DNA from: Spiribacter halobius
GTDB lineage: Bacteria; Pseudomonadota; Gammaproteobacteria; Nitrococcales; Nitrococcaceae
Reading direction: 5' to 3'
Length of the DNA: 64,000 nt
Assembly: GCF_020883455.1 (NCBI RefSeq)
Contig: NZ_CP086615.1
Coordinates: forward strand, 868,001 to 932,000
In this document: positions 40,414-52,411 of the stretch, one piece after another
How the letters are laid out: each line of letters starts with the position of its first letter
How positions within the stretch are numbered: the stretch's first letter is position 1
The notes under the pieces: model-generated
Databases searched by the model: none
What the model was told of the DNA's origin: nothing
What the model saw: the letters and a program-made list of their open reading frames with translations, nothing else
Made by a program: the position numbers and the translations under genes

Positions 40414-40502
40414 GATGTCTGGTTTCGGCTTGGAAGGTTGCTGCCCGTAGGCAAGAGGCGCGACCGCTGCCCGCCTTCTGCCCCCATCAGGTGTGTTGCG
40501 GC

Positions 40503-40562
40503 GCAACCTTAACCCTTAAACCCGAAACCCGAAACGCCCCGAGTCCCGAAACGGGAAACCCG
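40503..40562. repeat. Degenerate 7-mer tract (AAACCCG words), single arm
   Basis: The tract reads AACCCTT, AAACCCG, AAACCCG, AAACGCC and is followed by CCCGAAACGGGAAACCC. It has the seven-base phasing of the other elements but no clear inverted partner. It lies in the 244-base gap between the divergent yrbG and mlaF, upstream of the mla promoter. Confidence 0.5.
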
Positions 40563-40585
40563 CGGTGCGCTGCGTGGCGGGCCGT

Positions 40586-40614
40586 TTGACCGGCAGCACG
40601 GTGCATCGGATACT
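40586..40614 (+). promoter_or_regulatory. Sigma70 promoter for the mla-murA operon
   Basis: TTGACC (40586-40591), 17 bases and GATACT (40609-40614), 43 bases before mlaF. The -10 hexamer is the same as that of the tRNA-Met promoter. Confidence 0.7.
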
Positions 40615-40657
40615 GCCGGCGCCCTGACGCCAACGCCCTCCAGGATCTGCACCACGC

Positions 40658-41488
40658 ATGGCCAACGCTGACGACCCCGCGCAACCGGAGGCGCTGATCG
40701 ATATCCGCGGGCTGGTCTTCAGCCGCGGCGGGCGCCGCCTGTTCGACGGCGTGGATATCACCATCCGTCGTGGCGAAGTCACGGCCATCATGGGCCCGAG
40801 CGGAACCGGCAAGACCACGCTGCTGCGGCTCATCGGCGGCCAGCTCCGCCCCCAGGCCGGCAGCGTGCGCGTGGCGGGGGCGTCGGTGCCGCAGCTCTCC
40901 CGGCGCGCGCTCTACCGTCTGCGACGGCGCATGGGCGTGCTGTTCCAGAGCGGGGCGCTGTTCACCGACCTCACCTGCTTCGACAACGTCGCCTTTCCGC
41001 TGCGTGAGCACACCGATCTGCCGCCGGTGCTGATCCGCCATCTGGTGCTGATGAAGCTGGAGGCCGTAGGCCTGCGGGGCGCGCGGGATCTCTATCCGGC
41101 CCAGCTCTCCGGCGGCATGGCGCGCCGCGTGGCGCTGGCCCGGGCGCTCGCCCTGGATCCCGAGATTATGCTCTATGACGAGCCCTTCACCGGCCAGGAC
41201 CCGATTTCCATGGGCGTGCTGGTGCAGCTCATCCGCCGCCTGAACGATGCCCTCGGCCTGACCAGCGTGGTGGTCTCCCACGATGTGCGCGAGACCCTCG
41301 CCATCGCCGACCGTGTGCACGTCATCTCCGAGGGGCGCGTGGTCGAATCGGGCACACCGGCCGAGCTCGAGGCCAGCGCCTCGCCCTGGGTACGCCAGTT
41401 CATCGACGCCGCACCGGACGGTCCCGTGCCCTTCCACTACCCGGCGCGGGATTTCGCCAGCGACCTGCTGGACGGGGAGGGCCGGTGA
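40658..41488 (+). CDS. mlaF: Phospholipid transport ATP-binding protein MlaF
   Basis: MlaF is the ATPase of the Mla system that keeps the outer leaflet of the outer membrane free of phospholipid. The 276 residues show Walker [10 protein letters not shown] (about 47-55), Q-loop FQSGALF, signature LSGGMARR, Walker [14 protein letters not shown] and the switch His in VVSHDVRE. It overlaps mlaE as GTGA and is the first gene of mlaFEDCB. Confidence 0.97.
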   Translation: MANADDPAQPEALIDIRGLVFSRGGRRLFDGVDITIRRGEVTAIMGPSGTGKTTLLRLIGGQLRPQAGSVRVAGASVPQLSRRALYRLRRRMGVLFQSGALFTDLTCFDNVAFPLREHTDLPPVLIRHLVLMKLEAVGLRGARDLYPAQLSGGMARRVALARALALDPEIMLYDEPFTGQDPISMGVLVQLIRRLNDALGLTSVVVSHDVRETLAIADRVHVISEGRVVESGTPAELEASASPWVRQFIDAAPDGPVPFHYPARDFASDLLDGEGR

Positions 41489-42261
41489 CCGGCGCCCTCC
41501 AGCGCCTCGGTGCCGCCACCCTGGCGGTGATCGCCAAGCTCGGGCGCGGCACGCTGTTCCTGCTGCGGGTGCTCGCCGGCAGCGGCGAGCTGCTGCGCCG
41601 GCCGGGGCTGCTGGTGCGCGAGCTTTACTCGGTGGGCGTGCTCACCCTGCTCATTATCGTGGTCTCCGGGGTGTTCGTCGGCATGGTGCTCGGCCTGCAG
41701 GGGTACTACACCCTGGTGGACTTCGGCGCCGAGCAGTCGCTCGGCGTGCTGGTGGCACTGTCGCTGACCCGCGAGCTCGGCCCGGTGGTCACGGCGCTGC
41801 TGTTTGCCGGTCGGGCCGGATCGGCGCTCACCGCGGAGATCGGCCTGATGAAGGCCACCGAGCAGCTCGCCGGCATGGAGATGATGGCGGTGGACCCGGA
41901 GCGGCGGGTGGCGGCGCCGCGGCTGCTGGCGGCTTTCCTCTCCGTGCCGCTGCTGACGGCGGTATTCACGCTGCTCGGTATCTTCGGCGCCTATGTCGTC
42001 GGCACCAGCCTGCTCGGCGTCGACGGCGGCGCCTTCTGGTCGCAGATGCAGGCCCAGGTAAGCTTCAGCGACGATGTGCTCAACGGCCTCATCAAGAGCC
42101 TGGTGTTCGGCCTGGCGGCGGGCTGGATCGCCGTATTCGAGGGCTACGACTGCCTGCCCACCTCCGAGGGCGTGAGCCGCGCGACCACGCGCACAGTGGT
42201 GGTGACGTCGCTGGTGGTGCTGGGGCTCGATTTCGTGCTCACCGCCCTCATGTTCGACTGA
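41485..42261 (+). CDS. mlaE: Phospholipid transport permease MlaE
   Basis: MlaE is the inner-membrane permease that pairs with MlaF. The 258 residues have about five membrane segments and the conserved [21 protein letters not shown] segment (about 110-130). The start is the GTG at 41485 overlapping mlaF. Confidence 0.96.
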   Translation: MTGALQRLGAATLAVIAKLGRGTLFLLRVLAGSGELLRRPGLLVRELYSVGVLTLLIIVVSGVFVGMVLGLQGYYTLVDFGAEQSLGVLVALSLTRELGPVVTALLFAGRAGSALTAEIGLMKATEQLAGMEMMAVDPERRVAAPRLLAAFLSVPLLTAVFTLLGIFGAYVVGTSLLGVDGGAFWSQMQAQVSFSDDVLNGLIKSLVFGLAAGWIAVFEGYDCLPTSEGVSRATTRTVVVTSLVVLGLDFVLTALMFD

Positions 42262-42277
42262 TGGAGGCAAGACGCTG

Positions 42278-42748
42278 ATGGGCAATTCACGCACCATCGA
42301 GATCGCGGTCGGCGTGTTCGTGGTGGCCGGGCTGGCGGCGCTGTTCGTGCTGGCCATGCGGGTCAGCAACATCACCGCCTTCCAGAGCACCGAGGGTTAC
42401 ACCGTGGTGGGCTACTTCCAGAACGTGGGCGGCCTGCGCGAGCGCGCCGAGGTCACCCTCGGCGGCGTGCAGATCGGCCGCGTCACCGCCATCGCGCTCG
42501 ACCAGGAGCGGCTGGAGGCGCGAGTGGAGATGACCATCGACGGCCGCTACGACGACCTGCCGAGCGATACCAGCGCGAGCATCCGCACCTCCGGCCTGCT
42601 CGGCGAGCAGTACGTCGGCCTCGAGCCCGGCGGCATGCCCGATGCGCTCGCCGAGGGTGACGAGATCATGCTCACCCAGTCCGCCCTGGTGCTGGAGGAC
42701 ATCATCGGCCAGTTCCTCTACAACCAGGCCTCCGACAGCGACAACTGA
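42278..42748 (+). CDS. mlaD: Phospholipid-binding MCE protein MlaD
   Basis: MlaD anchors a hexameric lipid-binding ring to MlaEF. The 156 residues begin with a membrane anchor (about 8-27) and carry one MCE domain (about 40-115, with YFQNVGGLRERAEVTLGGVQ at its start and SGLLGEQYVGLEPGG at its end). It lies between mlaE and mlaC. Confidence 0.96.
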   Translation: MGNSRTIEIAVGVFVVAGLAALFVLAMRVSNITAFQSTEGYTVVGYFQNVGGLRERAEVTLGGVQIGRVTAIALDQERLEARVEMTIDGRYDDLPSDTSASIRTSGLLGEQYVGLEPGGMPDALAEGDEIMLTQSALVLEDIIGQFLYNQASDSDN

Positions 42749-42760
42749 AGGAGCACCGCG

Positions 42761-43390
42761 ATGCGAATCCTGACCGTCCCGGCCCTGGGCCTGGCCCTGG
42801 CCCTTGGCCTCGTGCTCGGTTCCGGGGCGATGGCTGACGCGGGGGACCCTCGCGACATGGTTCGCGAGACCACCCGCGAGGTGCTGACGGCGCTGGACGA
42901 GAACCGCGAGCGGATCGAGGGCGATCCGCGCGCCGTCTACGAGCTGGTGGGGGATATCGTCCTGCCGCGCTTCGACTTCGAGCTCATGAGCCGCTTCGTG
43001 CTCGCGCGCAACTGGCGCACGGCGAGCGAAGCCCAGCGCGAGCAGTTCACCGAGGCCTTTCGGCAGCTGCTGGTTCGCACCTACGCCCGTGCGCTGGCCG
43101 AATACAGCGGCGAGGAGGAGGTGCGCATCCCCTCCCAGCGCATCGATACCAGCCGCGACCGGGTGACCGTGAAGACCGAGATCGTGCAGCCTGGCGGGCC
43201 ACCCATCCCGGTGGACTACACCCTGCTGCGCCAGGAGGATGACTGGCGCGTCTTCGATGTCACCATCGAGGGGGTCAGCCTGGTGCAGAACTACCGCAGC
43301 CAGTTCGACGGCGTGGTGCGCCGGGAGGGAATGGACGCCCTCATCGAGCAGCTTGCGAGCCGCAATCGCGAGGTGGGGGAGGGCGGATGA
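42761..43390 (+). CDS. mlaC: Periplasmic phospholipid carrier MlaC
   Basis: MlaC shuttles phospholipids across the periplasm between the OmpC-MlaA complex and MlaFEDB. The 209 residues have a signal peptide (about 1-25) and the Tol_Tol_Ttg2 fold with DFELMSRFVLARNWRTAS and VDYTLLRQEDDWRVFDVTIEG typical of the family. It overlaps mlaB by 4 bases. Confidence 0.95.
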   Translation: MRILTVPALGLALALGLVLGSGAMADAGDPRDMVRETTREVLTALDENRERIEGDPRAVYELVGDIVLPRFDFELMSRFVLARNWRTASEAQREQFTEAFRQLLVRTYARALAEYSGEEEVRIPSQRIDTSRDRVTVKTEIVQPGGPPIPVDYTLLRQEDDWRVFDVTIEGVSLVQNYRSQFDGVVRREGMDALIEQLASRNREVGEGG

Positions 43391-43697
43391 GCGGCGCCCG
43401 GCTGCACGCGCTGGACGACGGCGGCTGGCGTTTGGAGGGGCCGCTCGGCTTCGGCGAGGTCACGGGTGTGCTGGAGGCGCTGTCGCCCAGTGCCGACAGC
43501 GTGCGCGTGGACCTCGGTGCGCTGGAGGCCGTGGACAGTGCCGGCCTCGCGCTGCTGGTGGAATGGCAGCGCCGGCTGCAGGCCGCCGGCGGGCGGCTGG
43601 AGCTGCGCCAGGCGCCGGAGCAGCTGCGGCGGCTCGCCGAGATCAGCGGAGTTGCTACACTACTCGGCCTTTCTGAAGCCGAGCCGGATGCTTCGAC

Positions 43698-43701
<4 letters not shown>
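43387..43701 (+). CDS. mlaB: STAS-domain protein MlaB
   Basis: MlaB is a small cytoplasmic STAS protein that stabilises and activates MlaF. The 104 residues show the STAS core LGALEAVDSAGLALLVEWQR (about 40-60). It overlaps mlaC (ATGA) and ibaG (4 bases). Confidence 0.93.
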
Positions 43702-45207
<1,506 letters not shown>

Positions 45208-45213
45208 TCCGTG

Positions 45214-45855
45214 ATGAGCGAAATGCTGACCATCGCCCTCTCCAAGGGCCGTATCCTGGAGCAGACACTGCCGCTGCTGGCAGCGGCGGGCATCGTGCCG
45301 GCGGAGGACCCGGAGGCCAGCCGCAAGCTCGTGCTGGAGACCAGCCGGGACGATGTCCGCCTGGTGATCGTCCGCGCCAGCGACGTGCCGACCTACGTCG
45401 CCCACGGCGGCGCGGATCTCGGTGTTGCCGGCAAGGACGTGCTGCTGGAGCACGGCGGCCAGGGGCTGTACGAGCCGCTGGACCTGCGCATCGCCCGCTG
45501 CCGGCTGATGGTGGCGGGCCCGCCGGGGGCGGCCATGGATCGGCGCCGGCTGCGGGTGGCGACCAAGTTCGTCAATATCACCCGCCGGCACTTCGCCGCG
45601 CGTGGCCGCCAGGTGGAGCTGATCAAGCTCTACGGCTCGATGGAGCTGGCCCCCCTGGTGGGGCTCGCGGACTGCATCGTGGACCTTGTGGACACGGGCG
45701 GCACGCTGCGCGCCAATGGCCTCGAGCCGCTGGAGCACATCGCCGACATCAGCTCCCGGCTGGTGGCCAACAAGGCATCCATGAAGATCAAGCACCGCCG
45801 CGTACAGCCACTGCTGCAGCGTCTGCGCGAGGCCGTGGCGGCGGCGGCGGCCTAG
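45214..45855 (+). CDS. hisG: ATP phosphoribosyltransferase, short (HisZ-dependent) form
   Basis: HisG starts histidine synthesis by joining ATP and PRPP. The 213 residues end after the catalytic core ([15 protein letters not shown], about 155-169) and lack the C-terminal regulatory domain of long HisG, so a HisZ subunit is needed; none is in the window. A GTG one codon upstream is an alternative start. It is 6 bases after murA. Confidence 0.95.
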   Translation: MSEMLTIALSKGRILEQTLPLLAAAGIVPAEDPEASRKLVLETSRDDVRLVIVRASDVPTYVAHGGADLGVAGKDVLLEHGGQGLYEPLDLRIARCRLMVAGPPGAAMDRRRLRVATKFVNITRRHFAARGRQVELIKLYGSMELAPLVGLADCIVDLVDTGGTLRANGLEPLEHIADISSRLVANKASMKIKHRRVQPLLQRLREAVAAAAA

Positions 45856-45877
45856 CAAGGAAACAGGAAGCCGGAGC

Positions 45878-47185
45878 ATGCTCGAGATCCAGCGCCTCAG
45901 CACCACCCAGCCCGACTTCGAGGCCGGGCTGGCCGCGCTCACCGACTGGGACGACGGCGCCACCCACCGCGTCGAGGCCGCGGTCGGCGAGATCCTGCAG
46001 CGAGTGCGCCAGGAGGGCGATGTCGCCCTGCTGGAGTACAGCGCCCGCTTCGATCGCCTGCGCGCGGAGACGGTCTCCGCGCTGGAGGTGGAACGGGCGC
46101 GCCGGCAGGCCGCGCTGCAGGGCCTGGAGGCCGACGACCGCGCCGCGCTGGAGGAGGCCGCCGAGCGGGTGCGTGCCTACCACGAGCACCAGCTGGAGAG
46201 CAGCTGGCGCCAGGAGGAGGCGGACGGCACCGTTCTCGGCCAGCAGGTAAGCGCGCTGGAGCGGGTCGGTGTCTACGTGCCCGGCGGCAAGGCCGCCTAT
46301 CCCTCGTCGGTGCTCATGAACGTCATCCCGGCCCGGGTCGCCGGGGTGGACGAGGTGGTGATGGTGGCGCCGGCGCCGGACGGCGAGATCAGCCCTATGG
46401 TGCTCGCCGCCGCCGAGGTGACCGGGGTGGACCGGCTGTTCCTGCTCGGCGGGGCCCACGCGGTGGCGGCGTTGGCCTACGGCACGGAGACGGTGCCCGG
46501 GGTGGACAAGATCGTGGGCCCCGGCAATGCCTTCGTGGCCGAGGCCAAGCGCCGGGTCTACGGCCATGTCGGCATCGACATGGTGGCCGGGCCCTCGGAG
46601 ATCGTGATCATCTGCGACGGCCAGACCGATCCGGAATGGATCGCCATGGACCTATTCTCCCAGGCCGAGCACGACGAGGACGCGCGCGCCATCCTGGTCT
46701 GCCCGGAGGCGCGCTACCTGGACGAGGTGCAGACCGCCATGGAGCGGCTGCTGCCGGATATGGAGCGCTCGGAGATCATCCGCGCGGCGCTGGCGCGGCG
46801 CGGCGCGCTGATCTGCGTGCGCGACCTGGCCGAAGCGGCCCGGGTGGCGGACGCCATCGCCCCGGAGCACCTGGAGCTCTCGGTGGTGGAGCCGGAGCGC
46901 ATGGCGGCGACGATCCGCCACGCCGGCGCGATCTTCCTCGGCCGGCACACCGCCGAGGCGCTGGGCGACTACTGCGCCGGGCCGAGCCACGTGCTACCGA
47001 CCTCGCGCACGGCGCGCTTCGCCTCGCCGCTCGGCGTGTACGATTTCCAGAAGCGCACGAGCCTGATCCAGTGTTCCCCCGCGGGCGCCGAGCGCCTCGG
47101 CCGAATCGCCGCACGCCTCGCCCGCGCCGAGGGCCTCACCGCCCACGCCCGCTCGGCGGAGTACCGCTACGGGTCCGGCGATTAG
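45878..47185 (+). CDS. hisD: Histidinol dehydrogenase
   Basis: HisD oxidises histidinol to histidine in two steps, using zinc and NAD. The 435 residues contain [17 protein letters not shown] (about 123-139), KIVGPGN, and DMVAGPSEI. Later comes [10 protein letters not shown] with zinc-binding Gln and His. In Pseudomonas hisC follows hisD; here it is absent and a repeat-bearing gap follows. Confidence 0.97.
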   Translation: MLEIQRLSTTQPDFEAGLAALTDWDDGATHRVEAAVGEILQRVRQEGDVALLEYSARFDRLRAETVSALEVERARRQAALQGLEADDRAALEEAAERVRAYHEHQLESSWRQEEADGTVLGQQVSALERVGVYVPGGKAAYPSSVLMNVIPARVAGVDEVVMVAPAPDGEISPMVLAAAEVTGVDRLFLLGGAHAVAALAYGTETVPGVDKIVGPGNAFVAEAKRRVYGHVGIDMVAGPSEIVIICDGQTDPEWIAMDLFSQAEHDEDARAILVCPEARYLDEVQTAMERLLPDMERSEIIRAALARRGALICVRDLAEAARVADAIAPEHLELSVVEPERMAATIRHAGAIFLGRHTAEALGDYCAGPSHVLPTSRTARFASPLGVYDFQKRTSLIQCSPAGAERLGRIAARLARAEGLTAHARSAEYRYGSGD

Positions 47186-47210
47186 CCGACGTCCTGCTGC
47201 TGCATAGTCT

Positions 47211-47305
47211 GGATTGAACACGACGACACCACGAGCACCACGATACACAACGAAGAAAAAGCATTTCTTCATCGTTGTGTTCGTCGTGTCGTTGTGTTCA
47301 ATCCC
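47211..47305. repeat. Inverted repeat with ACACGACG/ACCACGA phased arms, hairpin form
   Basis: Arms at 47211-47253 and 47271-47305 share GGATTGAACAC and CACAACGA. The inner GAAGAAA pairs with TTTCTTC, leaving a five-base loop, so the whole element is one hairpin with a stem of about 40 bases and a few mismatches. Some arm words read ACCACGA or ACGACG instead of ACAACGA. It lies between the convergent hisD and AlgW-like genes. Confidence 0.78.
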
Positions 47306-47318
47306 GCGCGCCCATCTC

Positions 47319-47368
47319 CCGCCCGCCATCTCCACGCCCTCGCTTCGCGAATCGGTGAGATATGCGGG

Positions 47369-47374
<6 letters not shown>
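47319..47374. repeat. Dispersed repeat, AATCGGT/CGGGCTAG family, copy beside the AlgW-like stop
   Basis: The core GCCCGCCATCTCCACGCCCT recurs at 48711, with the following CGCNTCGCNAATCGGTG and CGGGCTNGCGG also conserved. The AlgW-like stop codon (TAG on minus, 47371-47369) lies within this copy. Confidence 0.7.
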
Positions 47375-48550
<1,176 letters not shown>

Positions 48551-48580
48551 CGGTGCTCGATCCCTTGCGCTATCCGGGTC

Positions 48581-48765
48581 TAGCCCGGATGGCGCACCGA
48601 TTCACGGCTGCGGCCGCGGATCTGGCGGGCAGGCCGGCGTTGCGCTCGGCCCGGGTGCTCGACGTACTGTCTAGTACGCCTGCGCGCCCGGACTCTCCCG
48701 CGCCTTGTCCTGCCCGCCATCTCCACGCCCTCGCGTCGCAAATCGGTGCGCCATCCGGGCTGGCG
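48581..48765. repeat. Long palindrome, AATCGGT/CGGGCTAG family
   Basis: The left arm (48581-48636) starts TAGCCCGGATGGCGCACCGA and the right arm (48708-48765) ends with its near-exact complement. The centre can pair again through CCGGGTGC/GCGCCCGG and GTACT/AGTAC (about 48651-48691). The element fills most of the 281 bases between the divergent AlgW-like and Nif3-like genes, where their promoters must lie. The right arm is a direct repeat of 47319-47374. Confidence 0.8.
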
Positions 48766-48831
48766 GTTGCGGAGGTCCGGCGGACGCCGGAACATCAGCG
48801 CTTCCCGAACCGCCGGCCGCCGGAGGCCCTT

Positions 48832-49590
48832 ATGGTACAGATTTCCAAGCTGGTTGATGACTGCGACGCCCGGCTGGACGCCGCCGCGATCGCCGATTTC
48901 TGCCCCAATGGCCTGCAGGTAGCCGGGCGCGACGACGTCCGGCGGCTGGTCAGCGGCGTCACCGCGAGCACGGCGCTGCTGGATGCCGCGCTGGCGTGCG
49001 AGGCGGACGCGGTGCTGGTGCACCACGGCTACTTCTGGAAGGGCGAGGATGCCCGCATCGTCGGCATGAAGGCGGCGCGCATCCGTCGGCTGATCCGCCA
49101 CGACGTCAGCCTCATCGCCTATCACCTGCCCCTGGACGTGCACCCTGAGCTCGGCAACAACGCCTGCCTGGCGGAGGTTCTCGGGGTGCCGTCGCCGGCG
49201 CGCGAGCCGGCCATGGGCGTGGCGGGACTGCTCTGGCACGGGGCGCTGGCCGAGGCCCTGAACGCCGATGCGCTCGCCGCCCGCATCGGTGAGGCGCTGC
49301 AGCGCCCGCCTGTGCATGTGGGCGACGGGCCGGCGCGCATCCGGCGCATCGCCTGGTGCAGCGGCGGCGCGCAGAAGCTGCTGCCGCAGGCGGCGGCCCT
49401 TGGGGTGGACGCCTTCGTCAGCGGCGAGATCTCGGAACAGACCACCCACGAGGCGCGCGAGCTCGGGGTGCACTATTTCGCTGCGGGGCATCACGCCACT
49501 GAGCGGGGCGGCGTGCAGGCCCTGGGCCGCTGGCTCGCGCAGCGCCACGGGCTCGAGCACCGCTTCATCGACATCGACAATCCGGCGTGA
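48832..49590 (+). CDS. Nif3-like dinuclear metal centre protein (YbgI type)
   Basis: The 252 residues carry the two His-rich metal motifs of the NIF3 family: LVHHGYFWK (about 63-71) and YHLPLDVHPELGNN (about 97-110), with a later GHHATERGG. The start at 48832 has GGAGG six bases ahead; a longer frame through the upstream palindrome is rejected. Proposed family functions include GTP cyclohydrolase-like and radical-repair activity, none settled. The same gene follows algW in Pseudomonas. Confidence 0.93.
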   Translation: MVQISKLVDDCDARLDAAAIADFCPNGLQVAGRDDVRRLVSGVTASTALLDAALACEADAVLVHHGYFWKGEDARIVGMKAARIRRLIRHDVSLIAYHLPLDVHPELGNNACLAEVLGVPSPAREPAMGVAGLLWHGALAEALNADALAARIGEALQRPPVHVGDGPARIRRIAWCSGGAQKLLPQAAALGVDAFVSGEISEQTTHEARELGVHYFAAGHHATERGGVQALGRWLAQRHGLEHRFIDIDNPA

Positions 49591-49664
49591 GATGAAATTA
49601 CGCAAGCATCTGATTTGAAGAAGAATATAGTAGCCCGTCGTACCCAGCCTGAAACGGTTCCGGC

Positions 49665-49690
49665 TTGACGCCCGAGGGGGGATGTAAGAT
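49665..49690 (+). promoter_or_regulatory. Possible promoter for petABC
   Basis: TTGACG (49665-49670) is followed by TAAGAT (49685-49690) after only 14 bases, or by CCTAAT (49691-49696) after 20. Either spacing is unusual, so one of the hexamers is probably wrong. The position, about 110 bases before petA, is sensible. Confidence 0.35.
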
Positions 49691-49797
49691 CCTAATGCGC
49701 CGCCAAATGGGGCTTTCATCGGATCCCGGGAAGCCGGCCGCCAGGCCGTTTTCTTTTGTCGGGAAGTCGTGGTCAGAACCCAAGCAGGGGAACGTGG

Positions 49798-50388
49798 ATG
49801 AATCAGGAAGGCGCGAACCGGAACCGACGCCGCTTCCTTACCGGTGCCGTGTCGGTTGTCGGTGGCGTGGGCGTGGCCTACACGGCCGTACCGTTCCTCG
49901 CGTACTGGAATCCCAGTGCCCGTACGCGCGCGGCCGGCGCCCCCGTGGAGGTGGACGTCAGCTCGCTAGAGCCCGGCCAGCGCATCACGCTGGAATGGCG
50001 CGGCAGCCCGGTATGGGTGGTGCGCCGCTCGGAAGAGGCCATCGCGGCGCTGGAAGAGATGAGCGACCGTCTGCGGGATCCGCAATCGCAGGTGGAATCC
50101 CAGCAGCCGGCCTATGCGCAGAACGTCTACCGCTCCGTCGACCCCGAATTCCTGGTAGTGGTACCGATCTGCACCCACCTTGGCTGCATCCCCTCGTTCC
50201 GCCCGGAGCCCGGCTCCATGGGCGCGGACTGGAACGGCGGCTTCTTCTGCCCCTGCCATGGTTCCCGCTTCGATCTTGCGGGGCGCGTGTACGCCGGCGT
50301 GCCGGCGCCGACCAACCTGCGAGTACCTCCCCATCGCATGGCCGGTGAGAACCGCATCGTGATCGGAGAGGACCAGGAGGCCGCCTGA
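49798..50388 (+). CDS. petA: Ubiquinol-cytochrome c reductase iron-sulfur (Rieske) subunit
   Basis: The Rieske protein takes electrons from ubiquinol in the bc1 complex. The 196 residues start with a Tat-type signal-anchor (RRRFLTG, about 9-15, then a hydrophobic segment). The cluster ligands are in CTHLGC (about 127-132) and CPCHGS (about 149-154). AGGGGA six bases before the ATG at 49798 supports the start. Confidence 0.97.
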   Translation: MNQEGANRNRRRFLTGAVSVVGGVGVAYTAVPFLAYWNPSARTRAAGAPVEVDVSSLEPGQRITLEWRGSPVWVVRRSEEAIAALEEMSDRLRDPQSQVESQQPAYAQNVYRSVDPEFLVVVPICTHLGCIPSFRPEPGSMGADWNGGFFCPCHGSRFDLAGRVYAGVPAPTNLRVPPHRMAGENRIVIGEDQEAA

Positions 50389-50389
50389 C

Positions 50390-51649
50390 ATGAGCAACGC
50401 CACTACCGCCAAGGGCAGCAACGGGCTGCTCGGCTGGATCGACGCCCGCTTCCCGCTGACCAAGCTCTGGAACGAGCACGTCGGCGAGTACTACGCGCCG
50501 AAGAACTTCAATTTCTGGTACTACTTCGGCGCACTGTCGCTGTTCGTGCTGGTCAACCAGATCCTGACGGGCATCTGGCTGACGATGAACTACAACCCGT
50601 CCGCCGAGGGGGCGTTTGCCTCGGTGGAGTACATCATGCGCGACGTCGAGTGGGGCTGGCTGATCCGCTACCTGCACTCGACCGGCGCCTCGTTCTTCTT
50701 CATCGCCGTCTACCTGCACATGTTCCGGGCCCTGCTCTACGGCTCCTACCAGAAGCCGCGGGAGCTGATCTGGATCTTCGGGATGCTGATCTACCTGCTG
50801 CTCATGGCGGAGGCCTTCATGGGCTACCTGCTGCCGTGGGGGCAGATGTCCTACTGGGGCGCGCAGGTGATCATTTCCCTGTTCGGCGCGATTCCGGGCA
50901 TCGGCGAGGATCTGGCGCTGTGGATCCGCGGCGACTACAACATCTCCGGGGTCACGCTGAACCGCTTCTTCGCCCTGCACGTGGTGGCGCTGCCGCTGGC
51001 GCTGGTGTTCCTGGTGATCTTCCACATCATCGCGCTGCACGAGGTGGGCTCGAACAACCCGGACGGCGTCGAGATCAAGAAGAACAAGGATTCCGCCGGC
51101 CGGCCGCTGGACGGCATCCCGTTCCATCCCTACTACACGATCAAGGACACCTTCGGTCTCGGGGTCTTCCTGATCTTCTTCTCCGCGGTGGTGTTCTTCG
51201 CCCCGGAGATGGGCGGGCTGTTCCTCGAGCCGCCGAACTTCGAGCCGGCCAACCCGTTGCAGACGCCGGAGCACATCGCGCCGGTGTGGTACTTCACCGC
51301 CTTCTACTCGATCCTGCGCGCCATCCCCGACAAATTCGGCGGCGTGATGGCGATGGGCGGGGCGATCTTCCTGCTGTTCCTGCTGCCGTGGCTTGACCGG
51401 GGGCGGGTGCACTCGATCCGCTACCGCGGCCTCTGCCACAAGATCGCCCTCGGCCTGTTCGCAGTGGCCTTCGTGTGCCTGAGCTATCTCGGTCTGCAGG
51501 CCCCCTCGGACGTGATCCTCGGGCTGACGGTGACGGCCTGGGCCCGTATCTGGACCGTGGTCTACTTCGGGTTCTTCATCTTCCTGTTCGTCTACACCGC
51601 CTTCGGGCTGGAGAGGACCAAGCCGGTGCCGGAAAGGGTGACCCACTGA
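50390..51649 (+). CDS. petB: Ubiquinol-cytochrome c reductase cytochrome b
   Basis: Cytochrome b holds two hemes and both quinone sites of complex III. The 419 residues have eight or more membrane segments, four heme-ligand histidines (HSTGASFFFIAVYLHMF region and HVVALPLALVFLVIFH region) and the Qo-site PEMG-type loop (FAPEMGG; family consensus PEWY region at the same point). It starts one base after petA and shares one base with petC. Confidence 0.97.
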   Translation: MSNATTAKGSNGLLGWIDARFPLTKLWNEHVGEYYAPKNFNFWYYFGALSLFVLVNQILTGIWLTMNYNPSAEGAFASVEYIMRDVEWGWLIRYLHSTGASFFFIAVYLHMFRALLYGSYQKPRELIWIFGMLIYLLLMAEAFMGYLLPWGQMSYWGAQVIISLFGAIPGIGEDLALWIRGDYNISGVTLNRFFALHVVALPLALVFLVIFHIIALHEVGSNNPDGVEIKKNKDSAGRPLDGIPFHPYYTIKDTFGLGVFLIFFSAVVFFAPEMGGLFLEPPNFEPANPLQTPEHIAPVWYFTAFYSILRAIPDKFGGVMAMGGAIFLLFLLPWLDRGRVHSIRYRGLCHKIALGLFAVAFVCLSYLGLQAPSDVILGLTVTAWARIWTVVYFGFFIFLFVYTAFGLERTKPVPERVTH

Positions 51650-52380
51650 TGCGGAAGATCGCGCTCGCAATGCTGCTGACCCTTGCCCCCGGGGCGGCCC
51701 TCGCGGCCGCTCCCGCCGGCGACCTCATGGACGCCCGGGTGGACGTCTCCGACGAGGCCTCGCTGCAGCGGGGGGCCAAGCTGTTCGCCAACTACTGCAT
51801 GGGTTGCCACTCGGCGAAGTTCGTCCGCTGGAATGCCATGCCGGACGCCCTTGGCGTGCCCATGGAGACCATCGAGGACAACATCATCTTCGGCGAGTAC
51901 CAGGCCGGCGACGTCATCCGCGCGGCGATGCCGGCGGACGACGCCGAGGAGTGGTTCGGCGTCGCGCCGCCGGATCTCTCGCTGACCGCCCGCTCCCGCG
52001 GGGCGGACTGGGTCTATACCTACCTGAACAGCTACTACCGTGATCCGGAAGCCAGCACCGGCTGGAACAACCTGGTGCTCGAGAACTCGGCCATGCCGCA
52101 CGTGCTCTGGCGACTGCAGGGCGTGCCCGAGGCCGACTACGAAGAGACCGACGATGGTGTCCGGGTCGCCGGCATCCGTGTGCCGGAGAGTGCGGCGGGT
52201 ACCATGAGCGAGCGGGAGTACCATCAGGCAACGCGGGACATCACCAATTTCATGGCCTGGATGGCCGAGCCGGCCCGCGAGACGCGCCAGACCCTTGGCA
52301 TCTGGGTCATTGGCTTCCTGATCGTCTTCACCGGGCTCGCCTACCTGTTGAAGCGCGAGTACTGGAGGGATATCCACTGA
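51649..52380 (+). CDS. petC: Ubiquinol-cytochrome c reductase cytochrome c1
   Basis: Cytochrome c1 passes electrons from the Rieske centre to cytochrome c. The 243 residues have a cleaved signal peptide (about 1-19), one heme-binding CMGCH (about 50-54), the axial Met region (AMPHVLW) and a C-terminal membrane anchor (about 220-238). The start overlaps the petB stop as TGATG. Confidence 0.96.
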   Translation: MRKIALAMLLTLAPGAALAAAPAGDLMDARVDVSDEASLQRGAKLFANYCMGCHSAKFVRWNAMPDALGVPMETIEDNIIFGEYQAGDVIRAAMPADDAEEWFGVAPPDLSLTARSRGADWVYTYLNSYYRDPEASTGWNNLVLENSAMPHVLWRLQGVPEADYEETDDGVRVAGIRVPESAAGTMSEREYHQATRDITNFMAWMAEPARETRQTLGIWVIGFLIVFTGLAYLLKREYWRDIH

Positions 52381-52411
52381 ACGCCGCCGATCGCAACGAC
52401 GTCGCCCGCCG

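Noticed and set aside
47211-47305. Rho-independent terminator
   Set aside because: It is a long, strong hairpin, but no T tract follows on either strand. Rho-independent termination cannot be claimed.
49591-49660. AT-richer patch as a horizontally acquired island
   Set aside because: Only about 70 bases and in front of petABC; more simply a promoter region or untranslated leader.
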